A DNA stretch of 33,036 nt from Lachnospiraceae bacterium. GTDB lineage: Bacteria; Bacillota; Clostridia; Lachnospirales; Lachnospiraceae. Below the pieces are notes generated by a model. It made no database searches, had not been told where the DNA came from, and saw only the letters and a list, made by a program, of their open reading frames with translations. Shown one piece after another: positions 16,452-26,521 of this stretch (positions are counted from its first letter, which is position 1; the number at the start of each line of letters is the position of its first letter). Both the position numbers and the translations under genes were made by a program. Where the stretch lies: positions 1 through 33,036 of the forward strand of contig JAEEGO010000039.1 of NCBI GenBank assembly GCA_016280355.1. Reading direction: 5' to 3'.

Positions 16452-17987
16452 ATGAAAAAACTGTTTTCAGCCATTGATGTAGGTTCATACGAGCTTTGCA
16501 TGAAGGTGTTTGAGCTCGGCGGCAAGAACGGTATCAAGGAGATCGACTGTGTCAGGCATCGTATAGACATAGGCAATGATACCTTCCATACCGGTATGAT
16601 CAGCCACGACAAGATGGATGAGCTCTGCGAGATAATGAAGGGCTTCAGGAAGATAATGGAGGGTTACAAGGTCACCGATTATCTTGCCTACGGTACTTCA
16701 GCAATGAGAGAGACCGTCAATACCAATGTCGTCCTTGATCAGATAGAGAGGAAGACGGGTATCCATGTGGAGGTACTCAGCAATTCCGAACAGAGATTTC
16801 TGGAGTATAAGGGCGCAGCCATGAAGAGTGACTTTGACAGATATGTCGAGCATGGCACGGCGTTCGTTGATATAGGAGGCGGCTCCACACAGGTGACACT
16901 CTTCACCGGAGGACATCTGGCTTCTACCGTCAATCTGCATCTGGGTACTCTTCGTATACGTACCAAGCTTCGGGAGATGGAGCCGGTATATTCTGACTAT
17001 GAGATGATAATCGGCGAGATCGTAAACAACGAGCTCGACTACTTCAAGAGCCTGTATCTGGGCAATTGCAGGATAGACAATGTCATAATAATAGACGACT
17101 ATATGCCGTCCATCATGAACCAGTTCGGAAGAAGAGATGACCATCACATCACCGTAAGAGAATACAAGGAGATCATGAGGGCGGCTGCACTCAAGTCTCC
17201 GTATCAGATAGCAGAGAGATTTCGCATACCGGAGGACAACGCATCGCTTCTGCTTCCTTCGGCCATCATAGTTGACAGGCTCATAGATGTCATGGAGTCA
17301 AGAGATCTGTACCTTCCGGGAGTATCACTGTCAGACGGTATAGCTTACAACTATGCCGATGAGAATGGATTTATCCGTCCCACTCACAATTTCAATGACG
17401 ATATCATAAGCTCGGCAAACAATATAGCCGGAAGATACGGCTCCTTTGATATGCTGACTAAAAAGATGACATACGCGGCTCTTGCAATATTTGATGCTAC
17501 AGTCAAACTGCACGGCATGAGTGCGAGAGACAGGCTGCTGCTTCACATATCGGCCATACTTCGCAATGTCGGAAAATATGTGTCGCTCAGTGTTCCGGCA
17601 GAGATGTCCTACGCCATCATCAAGGACTCGGAGATCATAGGTATTTCCCATAAGGAAAGGACCATGGTGGCTGCCATAGTGCAGAATTCATACCCTAATA
17701 ACATTAGTTACGAAACGTTCGAAAAGCTTAATCTCGGAGCAGAAGACCAGATCAAGACCACCAAACTGACGGCGATACTGCGCGTGGCAACGGGGCTTGC
17801 GCGCAATACTCAGAAGACGGTGGACAGCATCACCGTACAGCTGAAGGATAAGGAGCTTGTGATAAGAGTGAGCGCGAGAGACAAGATGCTGCTGGAGAAG
17901 GGACTCTTCAGGGAGAGGACCGATACCTTCGAAGAGGCATTCGGTATCACTCCGGTCCTTAAGGTCATGAAGGGGAATGTGAAATGA
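16452..17987 (+). CDS. Ppx/GppA family phosphatase with C-terminal HD-like domain
   Basis: AIDVGSYELCMKVFEL, AYGTSAMRE, GTAFVDIGGGSTQVTLFTGG, LHLGTLRI; C-terminal LLLHISAILRNVGKYV and ISHKERTMVAAIVQ. Confidence 0.88.
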   Translation: MKKLFSAIDVGSYELCMKVFELGGKNGIKEIDCVRHRIDIGNDTFHTGMISHDKMDELCEIMKGFRKIMEGYKVTDYLAYGTSAMRETVNTNVVLDQIERKTGIHVEVLSNSEQRFLEYKGAAMKSDFDRYVEHGTAFVDIGGGSTQVTLFTGGHLASTVNLHLGTLRIRTKLREMEPVYSDYEMIIGEIVNNELDYFKSLYLGNCRIDNVIIIDDYMPSIMNQFGRRDDHHITVREYKEIMRAAALKSPYQIAERFRIPEDNASLLLPSAIIVDRLIDVMESRDLYLPGVSLSDGIAYNYADENGFIRPTHNFNDDIISSANNIAGRYGSFDMLTKKMTYAALAIFDATVKLHGMSARDRLLLHISAILRNVGKYVSLSVPAEMSYAIIKDSEIIGISHKERTMVAAIVQNSYPNNISYETFEKLNLGAEDQIKTTKLTAILRVATGLARNTQKTVDSITVQLKDKELVIRVSARDKMLLEKGLFRERTDTFEEAFGITPVLKVMKGNVK

Positions 17988-20116
17988 AAAAGAAGGAAAA
18001 TAAGACAAGAGATCTGAAGGATCCGAAGTATTACATGAACAGGGAACTCTCATGGATGCAGTTCGACGGGAGGATACTTGAGGAAGCGAGAGACTCGGAA
18101 AATCCGCTGTTTGAGAGACTGAAGTTCCTGTCGATCACGGCTTCTAATCTTGATGAATTCTTCATGATAAGGATCGCATCTCTCAAGGATATGCTTACAG
18201 CAGGCTACAAGAAGCCTGATATCTCGGGCATGACACCGGCGAAGCAGCTGGAGGAGCTTTCGGATGTGACACATACCTTTGTGTCCGAGCAGTATTCCAC
18301 CTTCACAAGGATGCTTATGCCGAGGCTTGCCGATGCGGGGCTGAGATTCGTAAAGCATCATGAGGAGCTGAACGAGAAGGAAAAGGAATACGTGGATGAA
18401 TACTTCAGGGATAATGTCTATCCGGTCCTTACGCCGATGGCGGTGGATTCATCAAGACCTTTCCCTCTTGTGCGCAACAAGACGCTGAACATCGGAGCTT
18501 TGGTCCGTACGGAAGAAAACGATATGGAGTTTGCAATGGTCCAGGTTCCTTCCGTCATCCCGCGTATAGTTGAGCTTCCGCAGGATGAAGAGGGAAAAAG
18601 GGCCGTCATCCTTCTGGAGGAGATAATCGAGAGAAATATCGGAGGCCTGTTCCTGTCCTACAACGTGATCTGTGCCCATCCTTTCAGGGTCATGAGAAAT
18701 GCCGACTTTACCATAGATGAGGATGAGGCTGACGATCTTCTTACCGAGATAGAGAAGAGACTGAAGCAGAGACAGCGCGGAGATGCCATCAGACTTGAGT
18801 GTGAATCAGGCATGGACAAAAGACTGCGCCGCATACTGCAGGACGAGCTCGAGGTGGGAGATGCCGATGTATACTACATCAACGGCCCGCTGGATCTGAC
18901 TTTCCTGATGAAGATGTACGCGATGCCGGGATTTGAGCATCTCAAGGCAAAGAGTTATGAGCCGCAGTTCCCCAAGTACATGGAAAGAGATATCAATATT
19001 TTTGATCAGATAAAGGATCATGATATTTTGCTGTGGCATCCGTATGATTCTTTCACGCCTGTGGTGCGCTTCATACAGGAGGCGGCTCAGGACGCGGAGA
19101 CCCTTGCCATCAAGCAGACACTCTACAGGGTGTCAGGTAACTCACCTATTATCAAGGCACTCGCTACAGCTGCTGAGAATGGTAAGCAGGTAACGGTGCT
19201 CGTTGAGCTCAAGGCAAGATTTGATGAGGAGAACAATATCATATGGGCCAAGATGCTTGAGAAAGCAGGCTGCCACGTCATATACGGACTGAAGGGACTG
19301 AAGACACATTCCAAGATCACTCTGGTGGTAAGAAGAGAAGAAGACGGGCTTCGCAGATATGTGCATCTCGGGACCGGTAACTATAACGACAGTACGGCAA
19401 AGCTTTATACGGATATAGGCTTCCTTACCTGCGCAGAGCCTTACGGCGAGGATGCAACGGCTGTATTTAATATGCTCTCGGGGTATTCAGAGCCTGCAGT
19501 CTGGAACAAGCTTTCCATCGCGCCGCTCTGGCTGAAGGACAGGTTCCTGTATCTCATTGGCCGTGAGACGGAAAATGCGCTGAACGGAAGAGAGGCACGC
19601 ATCATAGCAAAGATCAATTCTCTCTGCGACAGGGATATCATTGAGGCACTGTACAAGGCATCATGTGCAGGAGTGAAGATCGACCTGATCATAAGGGGTA
19701 TCTGTTCATTAAGACCCGGTATACCCGGGGTATCGGAGAATATCACCGTTCGTTCCATTGTCGGCACTTTCCTGGAGCACGCAAGGATCTTCTGGTTCCT
19801 GAATGAAGGCAAGGAAGAAGTGTACTGTGCATCTGCTGACTGGATGCCGAGGAATCTGGAGCGGAGAGTAGAGATACTGTTCCCGCTTGAGACACCGAGG
19901 ATCGTCGAGAGTCTGAAGAGCATACTGAAGACACAGCTTGAGGACAATACCAAGGCAAGGATCATGAAAAGCGACGGTACATATGAGCGCATCACTCCGG
20001 GACGGAACACTCCGGTATGTGCGCAGGAGATATATATGAAGGAGGCCCTTGCTTTTGCCGCTGAGCGTGAGAAGGCCGTGAATGAGAGAGTATTTGTAGC
20101 AGAGGAGAAGAAATAA
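17984..20116 (+). CDS. ppk1: Polyphosphate kinase 1
   Basis: YYMNRELSWMQFDGRILEEARD, FLSITASNLDEFFMIRIA, LWHPYDSFTPVVRFI, TLYRVSGNSPIIKAL, LKTHSKITLVVRRE, HLGTGNYNDSTAKLYTDIG. Confidence 0.97.
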   Translation: MKKKENKTRDLKDPKYYMNRELSWMQFDGRILEEARDSENPLFERLKFLSITASNLDEFFMIRIASLKDMLTAGYKKPDISGMTPAKQLEELSDVTHTFVSEQYSTFTRMLMPRLADAGLRFVKHHEELNEKEKEYVDEYFRDNVYPVLTPMAVDSSRPFPLVRNKTLNIGALVRTEENDMEFAMVQVPSVIPRIVELPQDEEGKRAVILLEEIIERNIGGLFLSYNVICAHPFRVMRNADFTIDEDEADDLLTEIEKRLKQRQRGDAIRLECESGMDKRLRRILQDELEVGDADVYYINGPLDLTFLMKMYAMPGFEHLKAKSYEPQFPKYMERDINIFDQIKDHDILLWHPYDSFTPVVRFIQEAAQDAETLAIKQTLYRVSGNSPIIKALATAAENGKQVTVLVELKARFDEENNIIWAKMLEKAGCHVIYGLKGLKTHSKITLVVRREEDGLRRYVHLGTGNYNDSTAKLYTDIGFLTCAEPYGEDATAVFNMLSGYSEPAVWNKLSIAPLWLKDRFLYLIGRETENALNGREARIIAKINSLCDRDIIEALYKASCAGVKIDLIIRGICSLRPGIPGVSENITVRSIVGTFLEHARIFWFLNEGKEEVYCASADWMPRNLERRVEILFPLETPRIVESLKSILKTQLEDNTKARIMKSDGTYERITPGRNTPVCAQEIYMKEALAFAAEREKAVNERVFVAEEKK

Positions 20117-21630
20117 TGAGTCCGGAGAAAAACATAAAGGCACTGGTGGATTATGGTATCAAGACCGGGCTGATCGATGAAGGAGAGAGGATCTATACTA
20201 CCAACCTCATTCTGGATGTGATGGATCTCGATGAATATGATGTGGCAAAGAGTGCCGTGGAGATACGCAGCTACTCCAATACCGGAGAGGAGCTGGAGGA
20301 AGTACTGAAGGGACTCATAGATGATGCGGTATCCAGAGGGGTAATAGAGGATGATGCCATATCGAGGGATCTCTTTGATACGAAGCTTATGAACTGCCTC
20401 ACCCCCAGACCATCTTACGTGAGAAAGAGATTTGAGGAACTGTACGCATCTTCGCCTTTACAGGCGACCGACTGGTACTACAGATTCTCATGCGACACGG
20501 ACTATATCCGCCGCTACAGGATCAAAAAAGACATGAAGTGGAATACCGCCACTCCGTACGGTGAGCTCGATATCACGATCAATCTTTCAAAGCCGGAGAA
20601 GGATCCGAAGGCCATAGCAGCTGCGAAGAACGCACCGCAGTCTGCTTATCCCAAGTGCCAGCTCTGCGCTGAGAACGAGGGCTACAGGGGAAGGATGAAC
20701 CATCCTGCAAGGGAGAATCACAGGATCATACCCATAGAGCTTTCGGGAGAGGATTTCTTCTTCCAGTATTCACCCTATGTTTACTACAACGAGCACTGCA
20801 TAGTATTCAATAAGCGGCATGTCCCGATGAAGATAGACAAGGCATGCTTTGAGAAACTCTTTGATTTCATAAGACAGTTCCCGCACTATACAGTTGGTTC
20901 CAATGCGGATCTGCCAATAGTGGGCGGCTCCATACTTTCACACGATCACTTCCAGGGCGGAAGGTATGAGTTCCCCATGGCAAGGGCAGAGTACGTGGAG
21001 GAGTTCAGGATACCGGGATATGAGGATGTGGAAGCAGGCATCATCAAATGGCCGCTTGCAGTCATAAGGCTTCGCAGCGAAGACTATCACAGGATCATAG
21101 CTCTTGCCACACATATCCTTGATGCATGGCGAGGATATACCGATGAGGAGGCATATATCTTTGCTGAGACAGACGGAGAGCCTCATAATACGATCACACC
21201 TATAGCACGCAAGAGGGGAGATGTCTACGAGTTTGATCTTGCTCTGAGAAACAACATAACTACTGATGAATGTCCGCTGGGACTGTATCATCCTCACAAT
21301 GATCTTCATCATATAAAGAAAGAGAACATCGGCCTGATAGAGGTCATGGGACTTGCCATACTACCCGCAAGACTCAAGACTGAGATGGCTCTTTTGAAGG
21401 ATTACATACTTTCCGGAAAGGACATAGCAGGTGAGGAGGCAATATCGTCTCATGCGGAATGGGCGGTTGACTTTATGAAAAAGTATGGTAACATAAATGA
21501 GCAAAATGTCGACGGTATTCTGCGTGACGAGATAGGCCTGGTGTTCTCGCAGGTACTGGAGGACGCGGGAGTATACAAACAGACTCCTGAAGGGCTTGCA
21601 GCGTTTAAACGTTTTATTGATACATTATAG
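20116..21630 (+). CDS. galT: UTP-hexose-1-phosphate uridylyltransferase (Firmicutes-type GalT, class II)
   Basis: YPKCQLCAENEGYRGRMNHPARENHRIIPIELSGEDFFFQYSPYVYYNEHCIVF, GGSILSHDHFQGGRYEFPM; start abuts the ppk1 stop. Confidence 0.92.
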   Translation: MSPEKNIKALVDYGIKTGLIDEGERIYTTNLILDVMDLDEYDVAKSAVEIRSYSNTGEELEEVLKGLIDDAVSRGVIEDDAISRDLFDTKLMNCLTPRPSYVRKRFEELYASSPLQATDWYYRFSCDTDYIRRYRIKKDMKWNTATPYGELDITINLSKPEKDPKAIAAAKNAPQSAYPKCQLCAENEGYRGRMNHPARENHRIIPIELSGEDFFFQYSPYVYYNEHCIVFNKRHVPMKIDKACFEKLFDFIRQFPHYTVGSNADLPIVGGSILSHDHFQGGRYEFPMARAEYVEEFRIPGYEDVEAGIIKWPLAVIRLRSEDYHRIIALATHILDAWRGYTDEEAYIFAETDGEPHNTITPIARKRGDVYEFDLALRNNITTDECPLGLYHPHNDLHHIKKENIGLIEVMGLAILPARLKTEMALLKDYILSGKDIAGEEAISSHAEWAVDFMKKYGNINEQNVDGILRDEIGLVFSQVLEDAGVYKQTPEGLAAFKRFIDTL

Positions 21631-21634
21631 AACG

Positions 21635-21664
21635 TTGATATTTCTGTCTTACAAAGCATAATAT
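21635..21664 (+). promoter_or_regulatory. Putative sigma-70 promoter upstream of the GHL10-like gene
   Basis: TTGATA (21635-21640), 18-nt spacer, TAATAT (21659-21664). Confidence 0.5.
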
Positions 21665-21735
21665 GACTGCTGGCATATATATTGACAGCGGTTGAAATAA
21701 AGAAACCAAAGTACTTCTATGAAGGGAGAATTTTC

Positions 21736-22731
21736 ATGAAAAAGGTAATGAAGAAGCTTGTAGCGCTTGCTCTTGTGGCTGTACTTCTCGTTACGACCGG
21801 CAACTTCGGCGCAACCAGGAAAGAAGCTCAGGCAGCAAACAACATGAGGGGAGTATGGCTCTCATTCATCGATCAGCAGCAGTTCTTAAGAGGCAAGGGC
21901 CAGGCTGACTATGATGCAGCATTCAGGTCAATCTGCCAGACAGCTGCTTCAAGAGGACTCAATGCGATATTCGTACATGTAAGAAGCCATAACGATGCGA
22001 TCTATCCTTCAAAGATCTATCCCTGGAGCTCACAGATGCTCTACGGAGTGGACCCCGGATTTGATCCCCTTGCAGATATGGTAAAGATAGCTCACGAGAA
22101 CGGACTTCAGATCCACGCCTGGATCAATCCTTACGGTTACAGGAATAAGATGATCTGCGGAGATCCTTCACTTGCTACGAACGACAACATCGTTGCAGGC
22201 GTAAATGAGATCCTCAATAACTATGCGGTAGACGGCATCCACTTCGATGACTATTTCCCGCCTATAGGTTCTGCAAATATCAACTCTATGGTATCACGTG
22301 TGCATCAGGCATGCGCAGCCAAGGGTAAGGTGTTCGGTATAGCTCCTCAGGGCAATATCCAGAACTGCCTCGCAGCAGGCGCTGATGTCAGAACATGGCT
22401 TTCAACACCCGGCTATGTAGACTATATCGCACCTCAGATCTACTGGACAGACAACTACGGCGGAGCAGGCACTAACCCTATGTCCACAACAAGGCTTAAT
22501 GCATGGAAGGCTCTGAACACTGCAGGTATCCCGATGTATGTCGGTATGGCTCTTTACAGATCAGGATCTCCTTCAACAGCTGATCCCGGATGGACTCTGA
22601 ACAACAACAACCTTGCAAAGCAGAGCTCATATGCACAGAGCATTGGTTACACAGGATATATCCTGTACAATACTGCTTCAATCATGGCACCTAATGCATT
22701 CCAGCAGCAGGAGCTTGCACAGCTGAAGTAA
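21736..22731 (+). CDS. Secreted family-10-like glycosyl hydrolase (GHL10/DUF187-type)
   Basis: RBS gaaggga; signal peptide MKKVMKKLVALALVAVLLVTTGNFG; RGVWLSFIDQQQF, LNAIFVHVRSHNDAIYPSKIYPWS, PLADMVKIAHENGLQIHAWINPY, VDGIHFDDYFPP, DYIAPQIYW. Confidence 0.85.
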   Translation: MKKVMKKLVALALVAVLLVTTGNFGATRKEAQAANNMRGVWLSFIDQQQFLRGKGQADYDAAFRSICQTAASRGLNAIFVHVRSHNDAIYPSKIYPWSSQMLYGVDPGFDPLADMVKIAHENGLQIHAWINPYGYRNKMICGDPSLATNDNIVAGVNEILNNYAVDGIHFDDYFPPIGSANINSMVSRVHQACAAKGKVFGIAPQGNIQNCLAAGADVRTWLSTPGYVDYIAPQIYWTDNYGGAGTNPMSTTRLNAWKALNTAGIPMYVGMALYRSGSPSTADPGWTLNNNNLAKQSSYAQSIGYTGYILYNTASIMAPNAFQQQELAQLK

Positions 22732-22751
22732 TTCGTAATATACGGATCTTG

Positions 22752-22786
22752 CACCCCGACCGGATCACCACCGGTTGGGGTGTTTT
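22752..22786 (+). terminator. Intrinsic terminator after the GHL10-like gene
   Basis: CACCCCGACCGG-ATCACCA-CCGGTTGGGGTG (12-bp stem including one G-T) followed by TTTT. Confidence 0.88.
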
Positions 22787-22811
22787 AGACTAAAAAAGAA
22801 AGGGTGATGAA

Positions 22812-23225
22812 ATGGACTACAACGAACTGAGCAGACTGGCAGAAGAAGCCAGAAAGAATTCATACTGTGTTTATTCCAACTTTGCCGTAGGCGCAGCTCT
22901 GCTCACGAAAGACGGTAAAGTATATACGGGATGCAATATAGAAAATGCCTCATATCCGGCAGGTATCTGTGCAGAACGCACGGCGTTTTGCAAAGCGGTG
23001 AGCGAAGGTGAGAGGGAATTTAAAGCCATAGCCATTGCAGGCGGTCCGGCAGGAGAGGCTCCGGATGATGCATATCCCTGTGGAGTATGCAGACAGTTTA
23101 TGAACGAGTTCGTGGAGGGCGACAGCTTCGAGGTACTTGTAGTCCATAAAGACCTCAGCTGCTCGGTGCATACTCTCGGAGAATTGCTTCCTCATTCCTT
23201 CGGTCCGAAGTCCTTGAAAAAATGA
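22812..23225 (+). CDS. cdd: Cytidine deaminase
   Basis: YCVYSNFAVGAALLTKDGKVYTGCNIENASYPAGICAERTAF and PCGVCRQFMNEF. Confidence 0.96.
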   Translation: MDYNELSRLAEEARKNSYCVYSNFAVGAALLTKDGKVYTGCNIENASYPAGICAERTAFCKAVSEGEREFKAIAIAGGPAGEAPDDAYPCGVCRQFMNEFVEGDSFEVLVVHKDLSCSVHTLGELLPHSFGPKSLKK

Positions 23226-23268
23226 CGGGTATGTGATATTTTATTAAAACTATCCCCTTTTTTATCCT

Positions 23269-24228
23269 ATGAGACAGAGACGCAAAGAGAAAAAACATTT
23301 CACGAGAAAGATCATAGCGATCGTATTCACGGTGCTTGTTTTCGCGATGACGGCAAGCTTTTCAAGTACTGCCACGGCGACCGTTATGGACAGTGATGTC
23401 ATATTCGTCAATGAGGACGGCAGCAGAGTGGCAGTGGATAAATCCGAGCTCCTCAATACAGAGGAGGCTCTGAAGGATATGTCCAAAGAGAACGTATCTT
23501 TGGAAGATGCCGAGCTGGATAAGATAGCAGAGACTTCGAAAAAGGCTGCAGAGGATTTTAAAAGAAGAAACTCATCAGGAAGTTCCGATACTTCCGATAT
23601 CACTATAGTAGATAAGGACGGCAAGTCTTATACACCTACGTTTGATGATGACTGGGCACTGATGCTAATCAACAAGGATCACCCCATACCCGATGACTAT
23701 ACTTTCGAGCTTGCGACCATCACCGGTTCTGTCAAGGTCGATGTCAGAGCGGCATCCTCACTCGTAGAGATGATCAAGCAGGCCAGATCCGAAGGGATAG
23801 GTCTCTATGTTGCTTCCCCGTACAGAGATCTGGAGCGTCAGACCTATGTCTTTAACAGAAAGGTAAAGTCATATACGGATCAGGGTTATTCTGAGGAAGA
23901 GGCATATGACCTTGCGGCTGAGACCGTCGCACCTCCCGGCACTTCTGAGCATCAGGTCGGCATGGCAGTGGATCTGATAGCTTCAGGATATAAGGAACTC
24001 GATGAGGGATTTGCAAATACGGACGGAGGCAGATGGCTTGCCAAGAACGGGCCTGATTACGGCTGGCTTCTCAGATACCCCAAGGGTAAGGAAGATATCA
24101 CGGGTATAGAGTTTGAGCCCTGGCATTACAGATATGTAGGAGTGGATGCCGCAAAGGAGATCACAAGGCTCGGCATCACACTGGAGGAATATGACGAGAT
24201 GATCGGTCTGGTGGATTCGGATGAATAG
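23269..24228 (+). CDS. D-alanyl-D-alanine carboxypeptidase, M15B/VanY-like, membrane-anchored
   Basis: LYVASPYRDLERQTYVFNRKVKSY, PPGTSEHQVGMAVDL, YGWLLRYPKGKEDITGIEFEPWHYRYVG. Confidence 0.92.
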   Translation: MRQRRKEKKHFTRKIIAIVFTVLVFAMTASFSSTATATVMDSDVIFVNEDGSRVAVDKSELLNTEEALKDMSKENVSLEDAELDKIAETSKKAAEDFKRRNSSGSSDTSDITIVDKDGKSYTPTFDDDWALMLINKDHPIPDDYTFELATITGSVKVDVRAASSLVEMIKQARSEGIGLYVASPYRDLERQTYVFNRKVKSYTDQGYSEEEAYDLAAETVAPPGTSEHQVGMAVDLIASGYKELDEGFANTDGGRWLAKNGPDYGWLLRYPKGKEDITGIEFEPWHYRYVGVDAAKEITRLGITLEEYDEMIGLVDSDE

Positions 24229-25360
24229 ATACACACTTTTAAAGAAAGACGGAAGAGCAAAAAGAGGGCGTCTGGAAACGGTACATGGTACTGTAGAGAC
24301 GCCCGTTTTCATGAATGTGGGAACGGTAGGGGCCATAAAGGGCGCGGTATCTACAGAGGATCTCAAGGAGATAGGCTGTCAGATAGAGCTCTCCAACACC
24401 TATCACCTGCATGTACGTACCGGAGACGAGACAATAAAGAGGCTCGGTGGATTGCATAAATTCATGGTATGGGACAGGCCCATACTGACGGATTCCGGCG
24501 GATTTCAGGTCTTTTCTCTTGCAGGACTTCGCAAGATAAAGGAAGAAGGAGTGACCTTTGCCTCTCATATAGACGGACACAAGATCTTCATGGGACCCGA
24601 AGAGAGCATGCAGATACAGTCAAATCTGGGCTCGACGATAGCCATGGCTTTTGACGAGTGTCCCGATGCACGCTCCGACAGGCAGTATGTGGAGGAATCG
24701 GTACACCGTACTGAGAGGTGGTTAGTTCGATGCAAGGCTGAGATGGACAGACTCAATGCCCTGCCGGATACGCTGAACAGACAGCAGATGCTTTTTGGCA
24801 TCAATCAGGGAGCCGTATTTGATGACATTCGTATAGAAAATGCGGATCTGATAGCCAAGATGGATCTGGACGGCTATGCCATAGGAGGTCTCGCCGTAGG
24901 TGAGACACATGAGGAGATGTACCATATCCTTGATGTGACCGTACCTCATCTGCCTGAGGACAAGCCGGTGTATCTCATGGGAGTGGGCACTCCCGTAAAT
25001 ATAGTTGAAGCAGTGTACAGGGGAGTGGATTTCTTTGACTGCGTCTATCCTTCGAGGAATGCACGACACGGACAGCTCTATACCCACAGAGGCAAGTTTA
25101 ATATAAAGAACGCGGCATACACCGAGGATATGCGTCCCATAGAAGAGGGCTGCAACTGCCCGGCCTGTCGTAAATACAGCAGAGCTTATATCAGGCATCT
25201 GATCAAAGCGGGAGAGATGCTCGGACTGAGGCTGTGTGTCCTGCATAATCTTTACTTCTACAACCATCTGATGCAGGAGATAAGAGATGCAATAGATGAG
25301 GACAGATATGAGAGCTTCAGGTCTGATTTCATAGCAGGATACTCCGACGGAAACGCCTGA
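24221..25360 (+). CDS. tgt: tRNA-guanine transglycosylase
   Basis: VFMNVGTVGAIKG, WDRPILTDSGGFQVFSL, AMAFDECP, GINQGAVFDDIR, YAIGGLAVGE, PVYLMGVGTP, Zn motif CNCPACRKYSRAYIRHL. Confidence 0.97.
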   Translation: MNRYTLLKKDGRAKRGRLETVHGTVETPVFMNVGTVGAIKGAVSTEDLKEIGCQIELSNTYHLHVRTGDETIKRLGGLHKFMVWDRPILTDSGGFQVFSLAGLRKIKEEGVTFASHIDGHKIFMGPEESMQIQSNLGSTIAMAFDECPDARSDRQYVEESVHRTERWLVRCKAEMDRLNALPDTLNRQQMLFGINQGAVFDDIRIENADLIAKMDLDGYAIGGLAVGETHEEMYHILDVTVPHLPEDKPVYLMGVGTPVNIVEAVYRGVDFFDCVYPSRNARHGQLYTHRGKFNIKNAAYTEDMRPIEEGCNCPACRKYSRAYIRHLIKAGEMLGLRLCVLHNLYFYNHLMQEIRDAIDEDRYESFRSDFIAGYSDGNA

Positions 25361-25493
25361 TCAGAGGCCGTTTTAGTCTACATAAACACAGTTTTTTTAC
25401 CTGCAAGCTGCAGTTAAAATGCAGGAAATAATGCAAAGAGTCAACATATTATGTTAAGCAAATGTTAAATATGCAGGAATTACAGCAATGTGC

Positions 25494-25522
25494 TTGTATT
25501 TTGCGGAATAATACATTATAGT
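25494..25522 (+). promoter_or_regulatory. Putative sigma-70 promoter for the zinc-ribbon/DUF4234-like gene
   Basis: TTGTAT (25494-25499), 17-nt spacer, TATAGT (25517-25522). Confidence 0.55.
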
Positions 25523-25552
25523 GTACAGCAGTAAGACAAAGGAGGAATTGAA

Positions 25553-26053
25553 ATGTTTTGTAGCAAATGTGGTGCTCAGGTTGAAGACGGAGTAAAGTTC
25601 TGCCCTAACTGTGGTGCGGATCTTTCCCAGAGCACGGAACAGACATATGAAAGAGTGGAAGGAGAGACAGTTAATATGAATGAAACACAGAGCACAAATA
25701 TGACCGGAGCAGCTAACGATAGGAATATCGTGCTTGCTATCATCCTTACTATCATTACATGCGGCATCTACGGCATTTACTGGATGTATGTACTGAATGA
25801 GGATATCAACAAGCTTTCAGATCATCCCGAGGCAACATCCGGCGGTCTTGTAATACTGTTCACAATCATCACCTGCGGTATCTACGGTCTGTACTGGTAC
25901 TACAAGATGGGTGAGAGAGTAGAGGAGATCAGGGCAAAGAAAGGCCTGCCCAACGGTTCTTCTGCAGTCCTGTTCCTGATACTCGGCATCTTAGGTCTCG
26001 GTATCGTGAACTACTGCATCATGCAGAGCAATATCAATCAGGCGGTTGCATAA
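25553..26053 (+). CDS. Zinc-ribbon + DUF4234-like membrane protein
   Basis: N-terminal MFCSKCGAQVEDGVKFCPNCGADL; two repeated membrane segments ILTIITCGIYGIYWMYVLNEDIN and LFTIITCGIYGLYWYYKMGERV. Confidence 0.85.
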   Translation: MFCSKCGAQVEDGVKFCPNCGADLSQSTEQTYERVEGETVNMNETQSTNMTGAANDRNIVLAIILTIITCGIYGIYWMYVLNEDINKLSDHPEATSGGLVILFTIITCGIYGLYWYYKMGERVEEIRAKKGLPNGSSAVLFLILGILGLGIVNYCIMQSNINQAVA

Positions 26054-26061
26054 AGCAGGAA

Positions 26062-26448
26062 ATGCCGGCTGACAAAGCTAAGAAAATAAGGACACTTGCT
26101 GTTGCAGCAGGTGTCCTTGTCATATACGGGATCTTTGTGAGGGTAACCGGGATCGCGATCCCCTGTGTCTTTCACCGTATCACGGGACTGCAGTGTCCGG
26201 GCTGCGGCTCTACACGTATGCTTAGCGCAATACTCAGACTTGATCTCAAAGGAGCGTATGATGCCAATCCTTTCCTGCTAGTGACATCGCCCTTTCTTGC
26301 ATTCGAGGTGATATACGAATTCATACTTCCTCATGACAACCTGCGGTTCAAAAGAGTGAACAACGTCCTGCTCATCATTTATTGTGCGGCTCTTATCATT
26401 TTCGGCATACTGAGAAACCTGCCTGCACTCAGAGCAATCATACCTTGA
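26062..26448 (+). CDS. DUF2752-like membrane protein
   Basis: CVFHRITGLQCPGCGSTRMLSAILRLDLKGAYDANPFLLVTSPFLAFEVIYEF; the CPGCGxTR signature is typical of DUF2752. Confidence 0.88.
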   Translation: MPADKAKKIRTLAVAAGVLVIYGIFVRVTGIAIPCVFHRITGLQCPGCGSTRMLSAILRLDLKGAYDANPFLLVTSPFLAFEVIYEFILPHDNLRFKRVNNVLLIIYCAALIIFGILRNLPALRAIIP

Positions 26449-26521
26449 TAAAATCACTTTGTATGTGTATGATATATAGGCATTTTAATGTGAGCAATCA
26501 TTAAGGAGGAACACAGACAGT

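Noticed and set aside
19441-20010. 189-aa minus-strand ORF opposite ppk1
   Set aside because: Antisense shadow of ppk1, Ser-rich low-information translation, no RBS or domain.
25345-25377. Terminator after tgt (AACGCCT-GATCAG-AGGCCGTTTTA)
   Set aside because: Short stem with a bulge, partly overlapping the coding end, and only four Ts; too weak to call.
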